NCBI GenBank assembly: GCA_002309885.1
Contig: DBYP01000022.1
Coordinates: 1 to 55,106 of the forward strand
Source: Verrucomicrobia bacterium UBA1183
GTDB taxonomy: Bacteria > Verrucomicrobiota > Verrucomicrobiia > Opitutales > UBA9783
Direction: 5' to 3'
DNA length: 55,106 nt
Positions 43,011-51,762 of this stretch are shown here, piece after piece. The position numbers were made by a program, and so were the translations under genes. Positions within the stretch are counted from its first letter, which is position 1. Each line of letters opens with the position of its first letter. The notes under the pieces were generated by a model. That model saw nothing but the letters and a program-made list of their open reading frames with translations, ran no database searches and had not been told where the DNA came from.

Positions 43011-44165
43011 ATGAAATCACAAAAAAAATCTCTATTTTACTATCTTGTTGCAACTGCAGGATTCTTAGGCTTCCTTGTCTTATGGCAGGGCTTTTCAAAG
43101 CTGTTGCACCGGAGGAATGTACCCAATATGACATTGAAACTTGCCGTCGCTGTTGCTAAACCTCAGATGGCTACCGTAAAAAGTTATATTGAATCGGTCG
43201 GACAAAGTACACCTTCCAATCGTATTGAAATTGTACCACAAATAGAAGGAACGTTACTAGAGGTTCTGAAGCCCAATGGTGGTTTTGTGAAGGCAGGCGA
43301 TGTTTTATTCAAAATCGATGACAAATCTTTTAAAGCCTATGTTCAGCAAGCAGAAGCGCAATTGGCTAAAGATAAGGCGACGTATGAACTTAATTTGTCG
43401 CAGCTGAAACGTTCCGAAAGTTTACGCTCAGGCAATTTCGTTTCCCAACAGGAATACGATTCTTATAAAGCCAATGTAGATGCTGGGAAAGCGCAACTTT
43501 CGTTGGATGAAGCTAATTGTGCCTTAAAACATATTGATTTGTCCCATTGCTACATCACCGCTCCATTTTCGGGTGAACTTAGCAAATCGACCGCAGATCC
43601 ATTCACATTTATTACCAAAGGAACACGATTGGCGGTTTTAAATCAAATGCAGCCGATATATGTCGATTCTTATTTATCAGAAACCTATTTGCCGGCGCTT
43701 TTAAATGCGCTAAAGACAGCCCCTGAAGATGTGGTTGTTGAAGCACGCCTAATCGATGATGCAACGATTTTACAGACCGGGAAACTCGTCTTTATTGGCA
43801 ATGAGGTCGATAAATCGACCGGTACGTTTGATATCCGTGCTGAATTTGATAACACGAATCTTCAATTTTGGCCCGGACGCGGTATCGATTTGAAGCTTTT
43901 CTATAAAACGTTACAAAATGTTTTGTTGGTTCCAGAAAGCGCTATACATCAAGGGAACAAGGGAACTTTTGTCTATACGGTAAATGCGCAAGGAATCGCC
44001 GAAATGCATCCCATACAAACCGGACAGAGTTATTACAGCTGGATTGTTGTAAGCGGTTTGGATAAGGATGCGACGGTTATTGCAAATGGGCACAGTTTGT
44101 TGGCGCCCGGAGTGCCGGTGCAGGTAAATGCGACAGTTCCGGCCCCAGTTGAATTGCAAAAGTAA
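43011..44165 (+). CDS. RND efflux periplasmic adaptor (membrane fusion protein)
   Basis: 384 residues bridging the inner-membrane pump and the TolC-like channel. One N-terminal membrane anchor (SLFYYLVATAGFLGFLVLWQG) without a lipobox precedes the biotinyl-lipoyl half-motifs (IVPQIEGTLLEVLKPNGGFVKAGDVLFKIDDKSF and ALKHIDLSHCYITAPFSGEL). A helical hairpin (QQAEAQLAKDKATYELNLSQLKRSESLRSGNFVSQQEYDSYKAN) lies between them. The beta-barrel and C-terminal parts (VPESAIHQGNKGTFVYTVN) follow. It sits four bases after the channel gene and eight before the pump gene. Confidence 0.92.
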   Translation: MKSQKKSLFYYLVATAGFLGFLVLWQGFSKLLHRRNVPNMTLKLAVAVAKPQMATVKSYIESVGQSTPSNRIEIVPQIEGTLLEVLKPNGGFVKAGDVLFKIDDKSFKAYVQQAEAQLAKDKATYELNLSQLKRSESLRSGNFVSQQEYDSYKANVDAGKAQLSLDEANCALKHIDLSHCYITAPFSGELSKSTADPFTFITKGTRLAVLNQMQPIYVDSYLSETYLPALLNALKTAPEDVVVEARLIDDATILQTGKLVFIGNEVDKSTGTFDIRAEFDNTNLQFWPGRGIDLKLFYKTLQNVLLVPESAIHQGNKGTFVYTVNAQGIAEMHPIQTGQSYYSWIVVSGLDKDATVIANGHSLLAPGVPVQVNATVPAPVELQK

Positions 44166-44173
44166 GGAATTTT

Positions 44174-47100
44174 ATGAAAAGTATTTGCGATCCTTTTATT
44201 CGCAGACCCATTGCAACCATCCTGTTAGCGATTTCCATAACGCTGCTCGGTATCGCTTCTTATCGGAGATTGCAGGTAAATGCATTACCTAAAGTCGATT
44301 ATCCCGTCATTCAAGTTTCGGCGTCTTATCCCGGAATGAGTGCCGAAATGATGGCCAATTCCATCGCAAGCCCACTCGAAAAGGAGTTTATGGAAATCGA
44401 TGGTATGGAAGAAGTCCGCTCGGAAAGCCGTTTAGGCAGCAGTTCTTTGACACTCAATTTTAATTTAGATAAGTCGATTGATATTGCAGCGATGGAAGTT
44501 CAAGCAGCGATTACGCGTGCGCAACATAAGCTGCCTAAAGACATGCCTTCGACGCCCACCTATCGCAAACAAGATCCGAATAGCCAACCGATTTTCTTCA
44601 TGGCACTTGTAAGCGATAGCATGACAACCGGTGCTTTATATGATTATGCAAAGACAAAGATTGGTCAGCAATTATCGAAGGTAGAAGGGGTTGCTCAAGT
44701 TCAGGTCTTTGGTGTACCACGTGCCGTTCGCATCAATTTGGATAATCGAAAATTGCGTCTATTGGGCATTTCTTTGAGCGATGTTACACAAGCCATTCAA
44801 CAACATACCATGATTTTGAGCATGGGACGATTAAAGGGCGAATGCACAACGCTTACGCTTACTTCCAATGGGCAGCTAGCTTACGCAAAAGATTATAAAA
44901 AAATCGTAATCAAAACGGTACAAGACAAACCGATTTATCTCGAAAGTGTCGCAGAGTGCAAGGATGGTGTCCAGGAAGAAGACTTTGGTATTAAATTTTG
45001 GGCAGATGGCGTAAATGTTAATATGGATTCCGTGATTGTGCTTGCAGTAAGCCAAGTTCCGGGAGCCAATACAGTGGAAGTTTCGCAACACATTAATGCG
45101 ATGTTGCCGCAACTCTATGAAGCGCTTCCACCTTCGATTACATTGCAACCGATTTATGATAAAGCCAAGAGTATTTTGGAATCCATCAACGAAGTTAAAG
45201 AAACGATCGTTATCGCTTTTATCCTAGTTGCACTCGTTATCTTTTTGTTCCTGGGAAGAGCTCGAGAAACGATTATTCCGGTTATTGCTATGCCGTTATC
45301 GTTGTTGATTACCTTTTTGGTAATGAAGGCGTTGGGCTACAGTTTGGATAATTTGTCTTTGATGGCTTTGACGCTAGCCATCGGCTTTTTGGTAGATGAT
45401 GCTATCGTATTTTTGGAGAACGTAGTACGGCACATGGAAGAAGGATTAACACCTTTGGAAGCCGCTTTTAAAGGTGCTTCAGAGATAAGCTTTACGATTC
45501 TATCTATGACATTTTCGTTGATGGCCACCTTCATTCCTATTATCTTCATGGATGGTCAAATTGGTCGCGTATTTCGTGAATTTTCTGTAACCATCGTTGT
45601 TGCTATCTTAGCCTCGGGAATCGTTTCGTTGACGGTTACGCCGGTTATGTGCGCTCGCTTTCTGAAGAAACATAAGCAAGGTGATAAGACAACTGTCGAG
45701 CGCTTCGCCTATAATTTCGAACACACATTCTTAGCATGGTATCGAAAACGCTTAGCGTGGTTCCTAAATCATCGCTGGATCTCTTGGTGGGCTTGGACGG
45801 CCTGCGTGATTATGATGGTGTTCCTTTTTGTACGGTTGCCCAAAAGCTTCCTGCCAGCTGGCGATAGTTCTGCTATGTTCGGTATGTTTATGGCACAAAC
45901 CGGAACATCGCCTGATCAAATGCGCAAATATCAGGAACAGATTAAGGCTATGGTTAGTCAGCATCCTGCGGTAAAAATTACCATGAATGCTTCTGGTTTG
46001 GGCATGTTTATGGCAGGAAATCAAGGTTTTCTGCTCATCGTATTAAAGGATGTTAAAGATCGAAAATCGATTCGTGGCTCAAAAGATGTTTCCATCGACG
46101 CCATTAGCAAAGAATTGCAAGGTATGCTGTTCCAGATTAACGGTATTTTGCCACTAATTAAACCGATACCTGTTTTGGATATACAGACTTCTTCCTCCGA
46201 TAGTAAGCGCGGAAAGTATTTTTATACATTGACCGGAAATGAAACGGAACAAGTCAACCAGGCGGCTCAAACGTTGCTTAAAAAGTTGGCGATGATCCCT
46301 GGAGTTGACAGAAGTTCCCTCAACTGTAATGTGGATAACAGCGATCCCTTACTGTCTGTCGATTATCAGCGTCGACGTCTGTTTCAATATGGCTTAACCC
46401 CCTATCAAATAGAAAATGCGTTGAAGGAAGCTTTTTCGCTGAATTATTCTTACTTGATTAAAGGGGATACGGAACAATATCAGGTTATCGTGGCTTCTCA
46501 AAAAGATCAGCGCAAGGGTATGAAAGACGTTGATAACATGAGTATTCTCAATGCAAAAGGTAAAATGCTACCGATGAATGCTTTGATTTCGATGAAACAG
46601 CAGGTCGGCCCTGTAAGCGTTTTCCATAAAGATAATTTCCCTTCTGCGGATATTTTCTTCAATTTGTCGGGCAAAATGGCTTTAAGTGAAACCTTGGAAG
46701 CCGTTGAAAAAGCCGCTCATGAAGTTTGCGTCAATGGCATTGAAGGTTCTATAGGCGGTGAATCGAAAGAATTCCAATCATCGATGAAAAGCTTAACGTT
46801 CTTGCTGTTCGTTGCTGTTTTTGTTATGTATGTCGTTTTGGGATGTCTTTACGAACATTGGATTCATCCGCTAACAGTACTTTCGACGTTGCCGATCGCT
46901 TTGGCCGGTGGACTCTTAACGTTGAACCTTTTTGGCGCAGAATTTTCGCTGTATGCGTTTATCGGCTTGTTCATGTTGATGGGTATCATTAAGAAGAATG
47001 GTATTATTTTGGTCGATTTTGCTGTGGAAAAGCAGCGTCAGGGCGAAACCCCTGAAGACGCGATTGTTGATGCCTGCTGTGAACGTTTCCGACCGATTTT

Positions 47101-47293
47101 AATGACAACCGTAAGTACCGTTTTCGGAATTTTACCTATCGCATTGGGGCTGGGTGCGGATGGTGCTTCTCGCGTTCCGTTGGGGCTTTGTGTTGTCGGC
47201 GGTTTGGTTTTTGCGCAATTATTGACGCTGTTTGTCACGCCGGTGGTCTACCTGGGTATGAATCGCTTCTGCAACACCTCAAAACAAGAATAA
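44174..47293 (+). CDS. RND family multidrug efflux transporter (AcrB-like)
   Basis: The 1039-residue proton-driven inner-membrane pump. The start MKSICDPFIRRPIATILL is typical of the HAE-1 group. Twelve membrane helices surround two large periplasmic domains. The proton-relay aspartates are in LAIGFLVDDAIVFLENV (about 407-408) and the Lys in GIIKKNGIILVDFA. LFVTPVVYLGM near the end closes TM12. The exported substrate cannot be read from sequence. mnmA starts on the base after its stop codon, so the tRNA gene is probably on the same transcript. Confidence 0.94.
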   Translation: MKSICDPFIRRPIATILLAISITLLGIASYRRLQVNALPKVDYPVIQVSASYPGMSAEMMANSIASPLEKEFMEIDGMEEVRSESRLGSSSLTLNFNLDKSIDIAAMEVQAAITRAQHKLPKDMPSTPTYRKQDPNSQPIFFMALVSDSMTTGALYDYAKTKIGQQLSKVEGVAQVQVFGVPRAVRINLDNRKLRLLGISLSDVTQAIQQHTMILSMGRLKGECTTLTLTSNGQLAYAKDYKKIVIKTVQDKPIYLESVAECKDGVQEEDFGIKFWADGVNVNMDSVIVLAVSQVPGANTVEVSQHINAMLPQLYEALPPSITLQPIYDKAKSILESINEVKETIVIAFILVALVIFLFLGRARETIIPVIAMPLSLLITFLVMKALGYSLDNLSLMALTLAIGFLVDDAIVFLENVVRHMEEGLTPLEAAFKGASEISFTILSMTFSLMATFIPIIFMDGQIGRVFREFSVTIVVAILASGIVSLTVTPVMCARFLKKHKQGDKTTVERFAYNFEHTFLAWYRKRLAWFLNHRWISWWAWTACVIMMVFLFVRLPKSFLPAGDSSAMFGMFMAQTGTSPDQMRKYQEQIKAMVSQHPAVKITMNASGLGMFMAGNQGFLLIVLKDVKDRKSIRGSKDVSIDAISKELQGMLFQINGILPLIKPIPVLDIQTSSSDSKRGKYFYTLTGNETEQVNQAAQTLLKKLAMIPGVDRSSLNCNVDNSDPLLSVDYQRRRLFQYGLTPYQIENALKEAFSLNYSYLIKGDTEQYQVIVASQKDQRKGMKDVDNMSILNAKGKMLPMNALISMKQQVGPVSVFHKDNFPSADIFFNLSGKMALSETLEAVEKAAHEVCVNGIEGSIGGESKEFQSSMKSLTFLLFVAVFVMYVVLGCLYEHWIHPLTVLSTLPIALAGGLLTLNLFGAEFSLYAFIGLFMLMGIIKKNGIILVDFAVEKQRQGETPEDAIVDACCERFRPILMTTVSTVFGILPIALGLGADGASRVPLGLCVVGGLVFAQLLTLFVTPVVYLGMNRFCNTSKQE

Positions 47294-48388
47294 ATGCCCA
47301 AAAAAATCTTGGTTGCACTTTCGGGGGGCGTCGATAGCGCTGTTGCCGCTTACTTACTTCAACAACAAGGTTACGAAGTACATGGGTGTTTCTTTCGATC
47401 TTGGCAGAACGAAACTGAACTTTGGAAGGCATGCCCTTGGCAAGAAGATTTGGCATCAGCACGATCGGTCGCTGAACACCTAAATATTCCGTTTGAAGTC
47501 ATAAATTTCATCGATGTTTATCGCAAAAAGGTCGTCGATTATCTCATCGAAGGCTACCGTGCCGGACAAACACCCAATCCGGATGTGATGTGCAATCGAT
47601 TCGTAAAGTTTGGCGTGTTGGTGGACCATATGAACGCCAACCACTTTGATGGCTTAGCGACCGGACATTATTGCCGAAAATTAACGGATGCATCGGGGCA
47701 TTTTTCGCTTTATACCGGCAAAGATACCAACAAAGATCAAAGTTTCTTTTTGTGTCTTGTTAAGCGAGAGAATTTGCAAAAAGTATTGTTCCCTTTGGGA
47801 GACATTACCAAGCGCGAAGTGCGTAAAATTGCGCAAGATATCGGTCTTCCCAATGCATTGCGTAAGGATAGCCAAGGCATCTGTTTCCTGGGAAGCAGCC
47901 GCGTATCCATTCAGCAATTTTTAGAAAAATATATTCCGAATTGTCCTGGCGATATTGTCAATTTAGACGGGAAAATTTTAGGGCAACATCAGGGCCTGCA
48001 TCGCTACACCATAGGACAGCGCAAAGGTATCGATGTGCCTTCCAATTGTGACTTTGAACATTATGTCGTTCTTGCAAAAGATTACCGTACGCATCAGCTG
48101 ATTGTTGGTTTTGATCATCCAGAAACACCTGGTCTATATGCCCAAAGTGCTCGTGTTTTTAATTTAAATTTTTTGGAAGATCTGCCCAAAAACAGCGAAC
48201 TTTTGTTGGCAAAACCCCGTTACCGCGATCCATCGCAAGAAATTTCTTGGCAATGGGAATCCGATTCGGTTGCCCGCATAACATTTTCGACGCCTCAGCG
48301 AGCTCTTGCCTCCGGTCAAGCCCTAGCCTTTTATCGCGATGAACAGCTTATGGGCGGTGGTATTTACGGCGAGATACTGACATTGTAG
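47294..48388 (+). CDS. mnmA: tRNA-specific 2-thiouridylase MnmA
   Basis: Adds sulfur to U34 of tRNA-Lys, -Glu and -Gln. The 364 residues have the PP-loop LVALSGGVDSAVAA (residues 6-19), the N-type catalytic cysteine in NPDVMCNRFVKFG, the second catalytic cysteine in DSQGICFLGS, and HxGLHRYTIGQRKG (here HQGLHRYTIGQRKG). The C-terminal beta-barrel is intact. It abuts the RND pump gene with no gap. Between it and gspF lies an inverted repeat TGTAGGT/ACCTACA (48424-48459) of unknown role. Confidence 0.96.
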   Translation: MPKKILVALSGGVDSAVAAYLLQQQGYEVHGCFFRSWQNETELWKACPWQEDLASARSVAEHLNIPFEVINFIDVYRKKVVDYLIEGYRAGQTPNPDVMCNRFVKFGVLVDHMNANHFDGLATGHYCRKLTDASGHFSLYTGKDTNKDQSFFLCLVKRENLQKVLFPLGDITKREVRKIAQDIGLPNALRKDSQGICFLGSSRVSIQQFLEKYIPNCPGDIVNLDGKILGQHQGLHRYTIGQRKGIDVPSNCDFEHYVVLAKDYRTHQLIVGFDHPETPGLYAQSARVFNLNFLEDLPKNSELLLAKPRYRDPSQEISWQWESDSVARITFSTPQRALASGQALAFYRDEQLMGGGIYGEILTL

Positions 48389-48468
48389 AGCGTTGTGTTT
48401 TTGTACGATCCATAGGGAAAATCTGTAGGTGTTGATTTTATTTCTTCAGATAACCTACAACAATTTTA

Positions 48469-48497
48469 TTGATTTTATAGAAGGGTTTTTGTATAAT
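48469..48497 (+). promoter_or_regulatory. Promoter of gspF-gspL-gspM
   Basis: TTGATT (48469-48474), a 17-base spacer and a perfect TATAAT (48492-48497). Six bases then lead to the ATG at 48504, placing the transcription start on the A of the start codon. Confidence 0.65.
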
Positions 48498-48503
48498 TTT
48501 TTC

Positions 48504-49667
48504 ATGGTTTTATTCGAGGAGTCGAAAGTAGAGAACAGTGACGATAAGAAAACGTCGGGATCATTATTTACGGGTGAAGCTAAACAGTCCCAAAAATCGG
48601 GAGTTGTCTTAGATAAAAAACTCCGAAAAGCTCACGTCAAATTGGACGCGCTGGTCGCATTTACAGAACAATTATCTTCCATGCTGAAAGCAGGACTTCC
48701 ATTATCTCATGCGCTCGATACAATTGTTGCAGAAATTAAGGACAAAACGTTCCATGATATGTTGGATTACATTCGAGGTGCCATCTTTGCCGGAGAATCT
48801 TTTTCTTCTTGTTTAAGACAATTTCCGCTTACGTTTCCACCTTTGTTTTATAGCATGGTGGAAGCCGGTGAAGTTTCTGGTTCATTGCCCGATGCGATGC
48901 AAACCGTTGCGGAATATCTTTCTGCTTCTTTGAGGCTAAGTAAAAAGTTTAAGAGTGCCCTAACTTATCCTATCGTTATCATATCCATGTCCTCGCTTTT
49001 GGTTATGGGTCTGATGATCTGGGTTGTCCCGGTTTTCGGTGAAATGTTTGGCGGTTTCGGAGCAAAACTTCCTTGGTTAACGCAAAAGCTTATCGACACC
49101 AGTGATTTTATCAAAGGAAATATATTCACCATTATTATAACCATCGCTGCGGTATATTACGGCCTTAAAAAGTTTCTCATGACGCCCAAAGGAGCTGAAA
49201 CCCTGGATATTGTTTTGCAATATGTGCCTATTTTTGGAGTACTTGTTAAGAAAACAAACATTGCACGATTCTGCCGTACTTACTCCGTTTTGATTGCCAA
49301 TGGTGTACCCATATTAAAATCTTTAGACATCTGTACTAATGTAGCCAATAGCTTTTTTTTAACAAGAGCTTGCGAAAAAATAAAAAAAGGAATCCAATCG
49401 GGACAACAATTATCCGTATTGATGGGCAATATACCGTACTTCCCACGCATTGTTTGTAATATGGCCAAAGCCGGGGAGCAATCAGGTAATGTAGAAAAAA
49501 TGATACGAAATGTTGCCGTTCTTTACGAAAATGATGTCAATAATATTGTTTCTGCGCTGACATCCTTGCTGGAACCGTTTGTCATCTGCTTCTTGGGTAT
49601 CCTTATTGGTGTAATCGTTATCGCCATGTTTATGCCCATATTTCAACTTTCCTCTTTGGTTCATTAA
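48504..49667 (+). CDS. gspF: Type II secretion / type IV pilus inner-membrane platform protein GspF
   Basis: 387 residues. This polytopic platform protein couples the assembly ATPase to pseudopilus growth. Two T2SSF domains are visible: LVAFTEQLSSMLKAGLPLSHALDTI and IARFCRTYSVLIANGVPILKSLDIC. Membrane helices follow each (ALTYPIVIISMSSLLVMGLMIWVVPVF and PFVICFLGILIGVIVIAMFMPIFQL). The FPPLFYSMVEAGEVSGSLPDAM and FPRIVCNMAKAGEQSGNVEKM repeats are diagnostic. The start at 48504 fits the promoter; an in-frame GTG at 48429 lies upstream of it and is rejected. Its stop overlaps the gspL start (TAATG). No GspE ATPase is nearby. Confidence 0.93.
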   Translation: MVLFEESKVENSDDKKTSGSLFTGEAKQSQKSGVVLDKKLRKAHVKLDALVAFTEQLSSMLKAGLPLSHALDTIVAEIKDKTFHDMLDYIRGAIFAGESFSSCLRQFPLTFPPLFYSMVEAGEVSGSLPDAMQTVAEYLSASLRLSKKFKSALTYPIVIISMSSLLVMGLMIWVVPVFGEMFGGFGAKLPWLTQKLIDTSDFIKGNIFTIIITIAAVYYGLKKFLMTPKGAETLDIVLQYVPIFGVLVKKTNIARFCRTYSVLIANGVPILKSLDICTNVANSFFLTRACEKIKKGIQSGQQLSVLMGNIPYFPRIVCNMAKAGEQSGNVEKMIRNVAVLYENDVNNIVSALTSLLEPFVICFLGILIGVIVIAMFMPIFQLSSLVH

Positions 49668-51028
49668 TGCAACGATACGCAATAATAGACACCAAAGCAT
49701 TCGATTGCCAATGCCTCCTTTTGGAACACCAAGAGGAGCGTTTAGTTGTTCTTGAAAATCGTCAGTATTTACCTCCGAGCGAGCGTACTTCTTGGCAGGC
49801 AAAACTTCCGCAAATATTGAAGCATATCTGTAAAAACTTACCCGATACAAAATTTGTTTTTTTGTTGCCGGATTCGATGGTTATCCATTTGACGTTAGAA
49901 ATTCCTAAGCATTCCAAAACGCCCATTCGAGAAAATATTTCGCATATTTTGTACATGGATTTCAAGATGTCGCCGAAAAAATATTGTTTCCAATTTTCTC
50001 GTTTGGATGGCAATCGCTACATTGTTTCCTTGATAACGCGTAAGTTCATCAATTTTGTGAAAGATGCCCTAGGAAATAATTTTAAGCAAATAAAAATTCT
50101 TCCCTGTTTTGCTGGGCAATTGGCTTACGTAAACGAACAGGCATCCAGCGAAAATATCGTTACCATTTTTATTGAAAAACACCTTCGCAGATTTTTTATA
50201 AAAACAACACAAGAAACCAATTTTATTGATTTTTATCAAAATAATACCGATAATTCCAGTGAATTTAGCGATATTCGTAATACGCAGCAGTTTATTTTTC
50301 AAACGCTGAATATTCCGAAAGGCAAAAAGCGGTTGTTTTTGATTGGCGATATCTCAGATACACTCAAAGACATTTATGCTACAGAGTATGGGACAATGCC
50401 TGAAGCGTTGGATTGCTCCGAAAAAATTCTAGGATGTACGGAAAAAATTTCAGAGATAGCCAAATGTACTTACCTAGGTATAGATTCGATTATCAACGGG
50501 AAAATTTCTTATTTGAAAGCGTTCGATTTTCAAAAGCTTTCCACCTACAGCGGCAATTCAATATTTCTTAAACATCAGAAAAAATTTGCTCTGATAACTT
50601 GCCTTTGCTTAATTTTTTCCGGTTTTTTCTTTGCAAATGAAATTCAGCAGCATATTCGTTTAAAAGAAAAGGATCTTCAATTGAATCAGCACTTGAGCGC
50701 TATTGAACGGCTACAAACGATTAACAACTATCTTCTTGAAAAAGAACAGCAAAGTACGTTACTACCACAACTTCTTTTAAAGTATTGTTATTTATTGCAA
50801 ACACTTCCCGGAGAATTCTGTATAGATCATTTAGGCTTTGAGCATTCCAATGATCAAGATTTTTGCTCAATAAGGGGGCGTATTTATAGGGAAAATCTTG
50901 AAAATTTTAAGCGAGCTCTGCGCGAACGTTTACAAAACAAGGTCGATTTCTATTCTGAGCCCTCCGATGAAACCATCGATAATTTTTCAATACGGATACC
51001 TTTGGATCCCCTTCCTGTTTTATCATGA
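49667..51028 (+). CDS. GspL-like (PilM/PilN-type) secretion assembly protein
   Basis: 453 residues with GspL architecture: a cytoplasmic actin-like domain (about 1-300, with VFLLPDSMVIHLTLEIPKHSKTPIRENI), one membrane helix (about 306-325), a coiled coil, and a periplasmic ferredoxin-like domain. In T2SS, GspL links the ATPase GspE to the inner membrane; PilM plus PilN do the same for type IV pili. Primary sequence is divergent, so the call rests on architecture, gene order and the PilM-like N-terminus. It overlaps gspF by one base and the next gene by four (ATGA). Confidence 0.7.
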   Translation: MQRYAIIDTKAFDCQCLLLEHQEERLVVLENRQYLPPSERTSWQAKLPQILKHICKNLPDTKFVFLLPDSMVIHLTLEIPKHSKTPIRENISHILYMDFKMSPKKYCFQFSRLDGNRYIVSLITRKFINFVKDALGNNFKQIKILPCFAGQLAYVNEQASSENIVTIFIEKHLRRFFIKTTQETNFIDFYQNNTDNSSEFSDIRNTQQFIFQTLNIPKGKKRLFLIGDISDTLKDIYATEYGTMPEALDCSEKILGCTEKISEIAKCTYLGIDSIINGKISYLKAFDFQKLSTYSGNSIFLKHQKKFALITCLCLIFSGFFFANEIQQHIRLKEKDLQLNQHLSAIERLQTINNYLLEKEQQSTLLPQLLLKYCYLLQTLPGEFCIDHLGFEHSNDQDFCSIRGRIYRENLENFKRALRERLQNKVDFYSEPSDETIDNFSIRIPLDPLPVLS

Positions 51029-51489
51029 AAGCTATATACGGTCGTTTTAGTTTTTTTACTTTTATCATTGCATTATTGCTCCTTTCTTCCGGGATCCAGT
51101 TGCAGCGATTAAATAACCGTTTACGTAAGCAGACCTCCGATTTCCCTGAGATAATCGAACAAGAACGGAGCTTGCAGGATCAGAATTTTGCTTTAAAAAA
51201 AAGGTTGGAGCATAATAAAGATGTTTTGGCAGAATTATCTAATTATCTTATTTTACCCAAAAATGAAATCTCCGATGCTACGGTAGAGGTTTATGATCCC
51301 GAAACACAACATAATATATCAATTTATCAGAATTATCTAACCGGTTTTATCGCTTACGATAACTGTGTAAAGGTTTTAGAGAAATTGTGTGAAGCTCAGC
51401 TGCCTATTTTAATAACTTCTCTGTCTATTCACCGCAATATCGCTCACAATTACGCGCTCCAACTTTCTATGACTTACCGCACAAGATGA
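51025..51489 (+). CDS. GspM/PilO-like secretion assembly protein
   Basis: 154 residues: a single N-terminal membrane helix (FSFFTFIIALLLLSSGIQL), a coiled coil (LNNRLRKQTSDFPEIIEQERSLQDQNFALKKRLE) and a small alpha-beta periplasmic domain. This is the layout of GspM and PilO, partners of GspL/PilN. There is no strong motif, so assignment depends on position after gspL with an ATGA overlap. Repeat J begins 15 bases after the stop and separates it from gspD. Confidence 0.6.
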   Translation: MKAIYGRFSFFTFIIALLLLSSGIQLQRLNNRLRKQTSDFPEIIEQERSLQDQNFALKKRLEHNKDVLAELSNYLILPKNEISDATVEVYDPETQHNISIYQNYLTGFIAYDNCVKVLEKLCEAQLPILITSLSIHRNIAHNYALQLSMTYRTR

Positions 51490-51504
51490 GACGATAATCA
51501 CTTA

Positions 51505-51693
51505 GAGTACAGCTACACGAATTAAAAAAGTACAGCTTTGAGAGATTTTTTGTAAAAAATCCCTCAAATTCCCCCAGTCATTTTGCAACATTGTTGCAAA
51601 ATTATGAAAGTTTTTGAGGGTTTAAGGAAAGCTCTTTTCAAAAAGTTCCCTTAGAGGTTTACATTCTTATTTTTGACTTTCGTAAATACACTC
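51505..51693 (+). repeat. Interspersed multi-hairpin repeat, copy J, bounded by TA
   Basis: 189 bases between TA at 51503-51504 and TA at 51694-51695. The terminal repeats GAGTACAGCTACACGAA and the complement GAGTGTATTTACGAAA agree imperfectly. Hairpin 1 and the TTTTGCAACA-T-TGTTGCAAAA hairpin are intact; the GC palindrome is absent. It lies inside the secretion gene cluster between gspM and gspD, all on the same strand. Confidence 0.92.
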
Positions 51694-51762
51694 TAATCTT
51701 GTAAATAGTTGCATAAAAAGCTTGCTGTTTGTAGATAAATAGCTCAGGGTCTTTCCTTGGAC

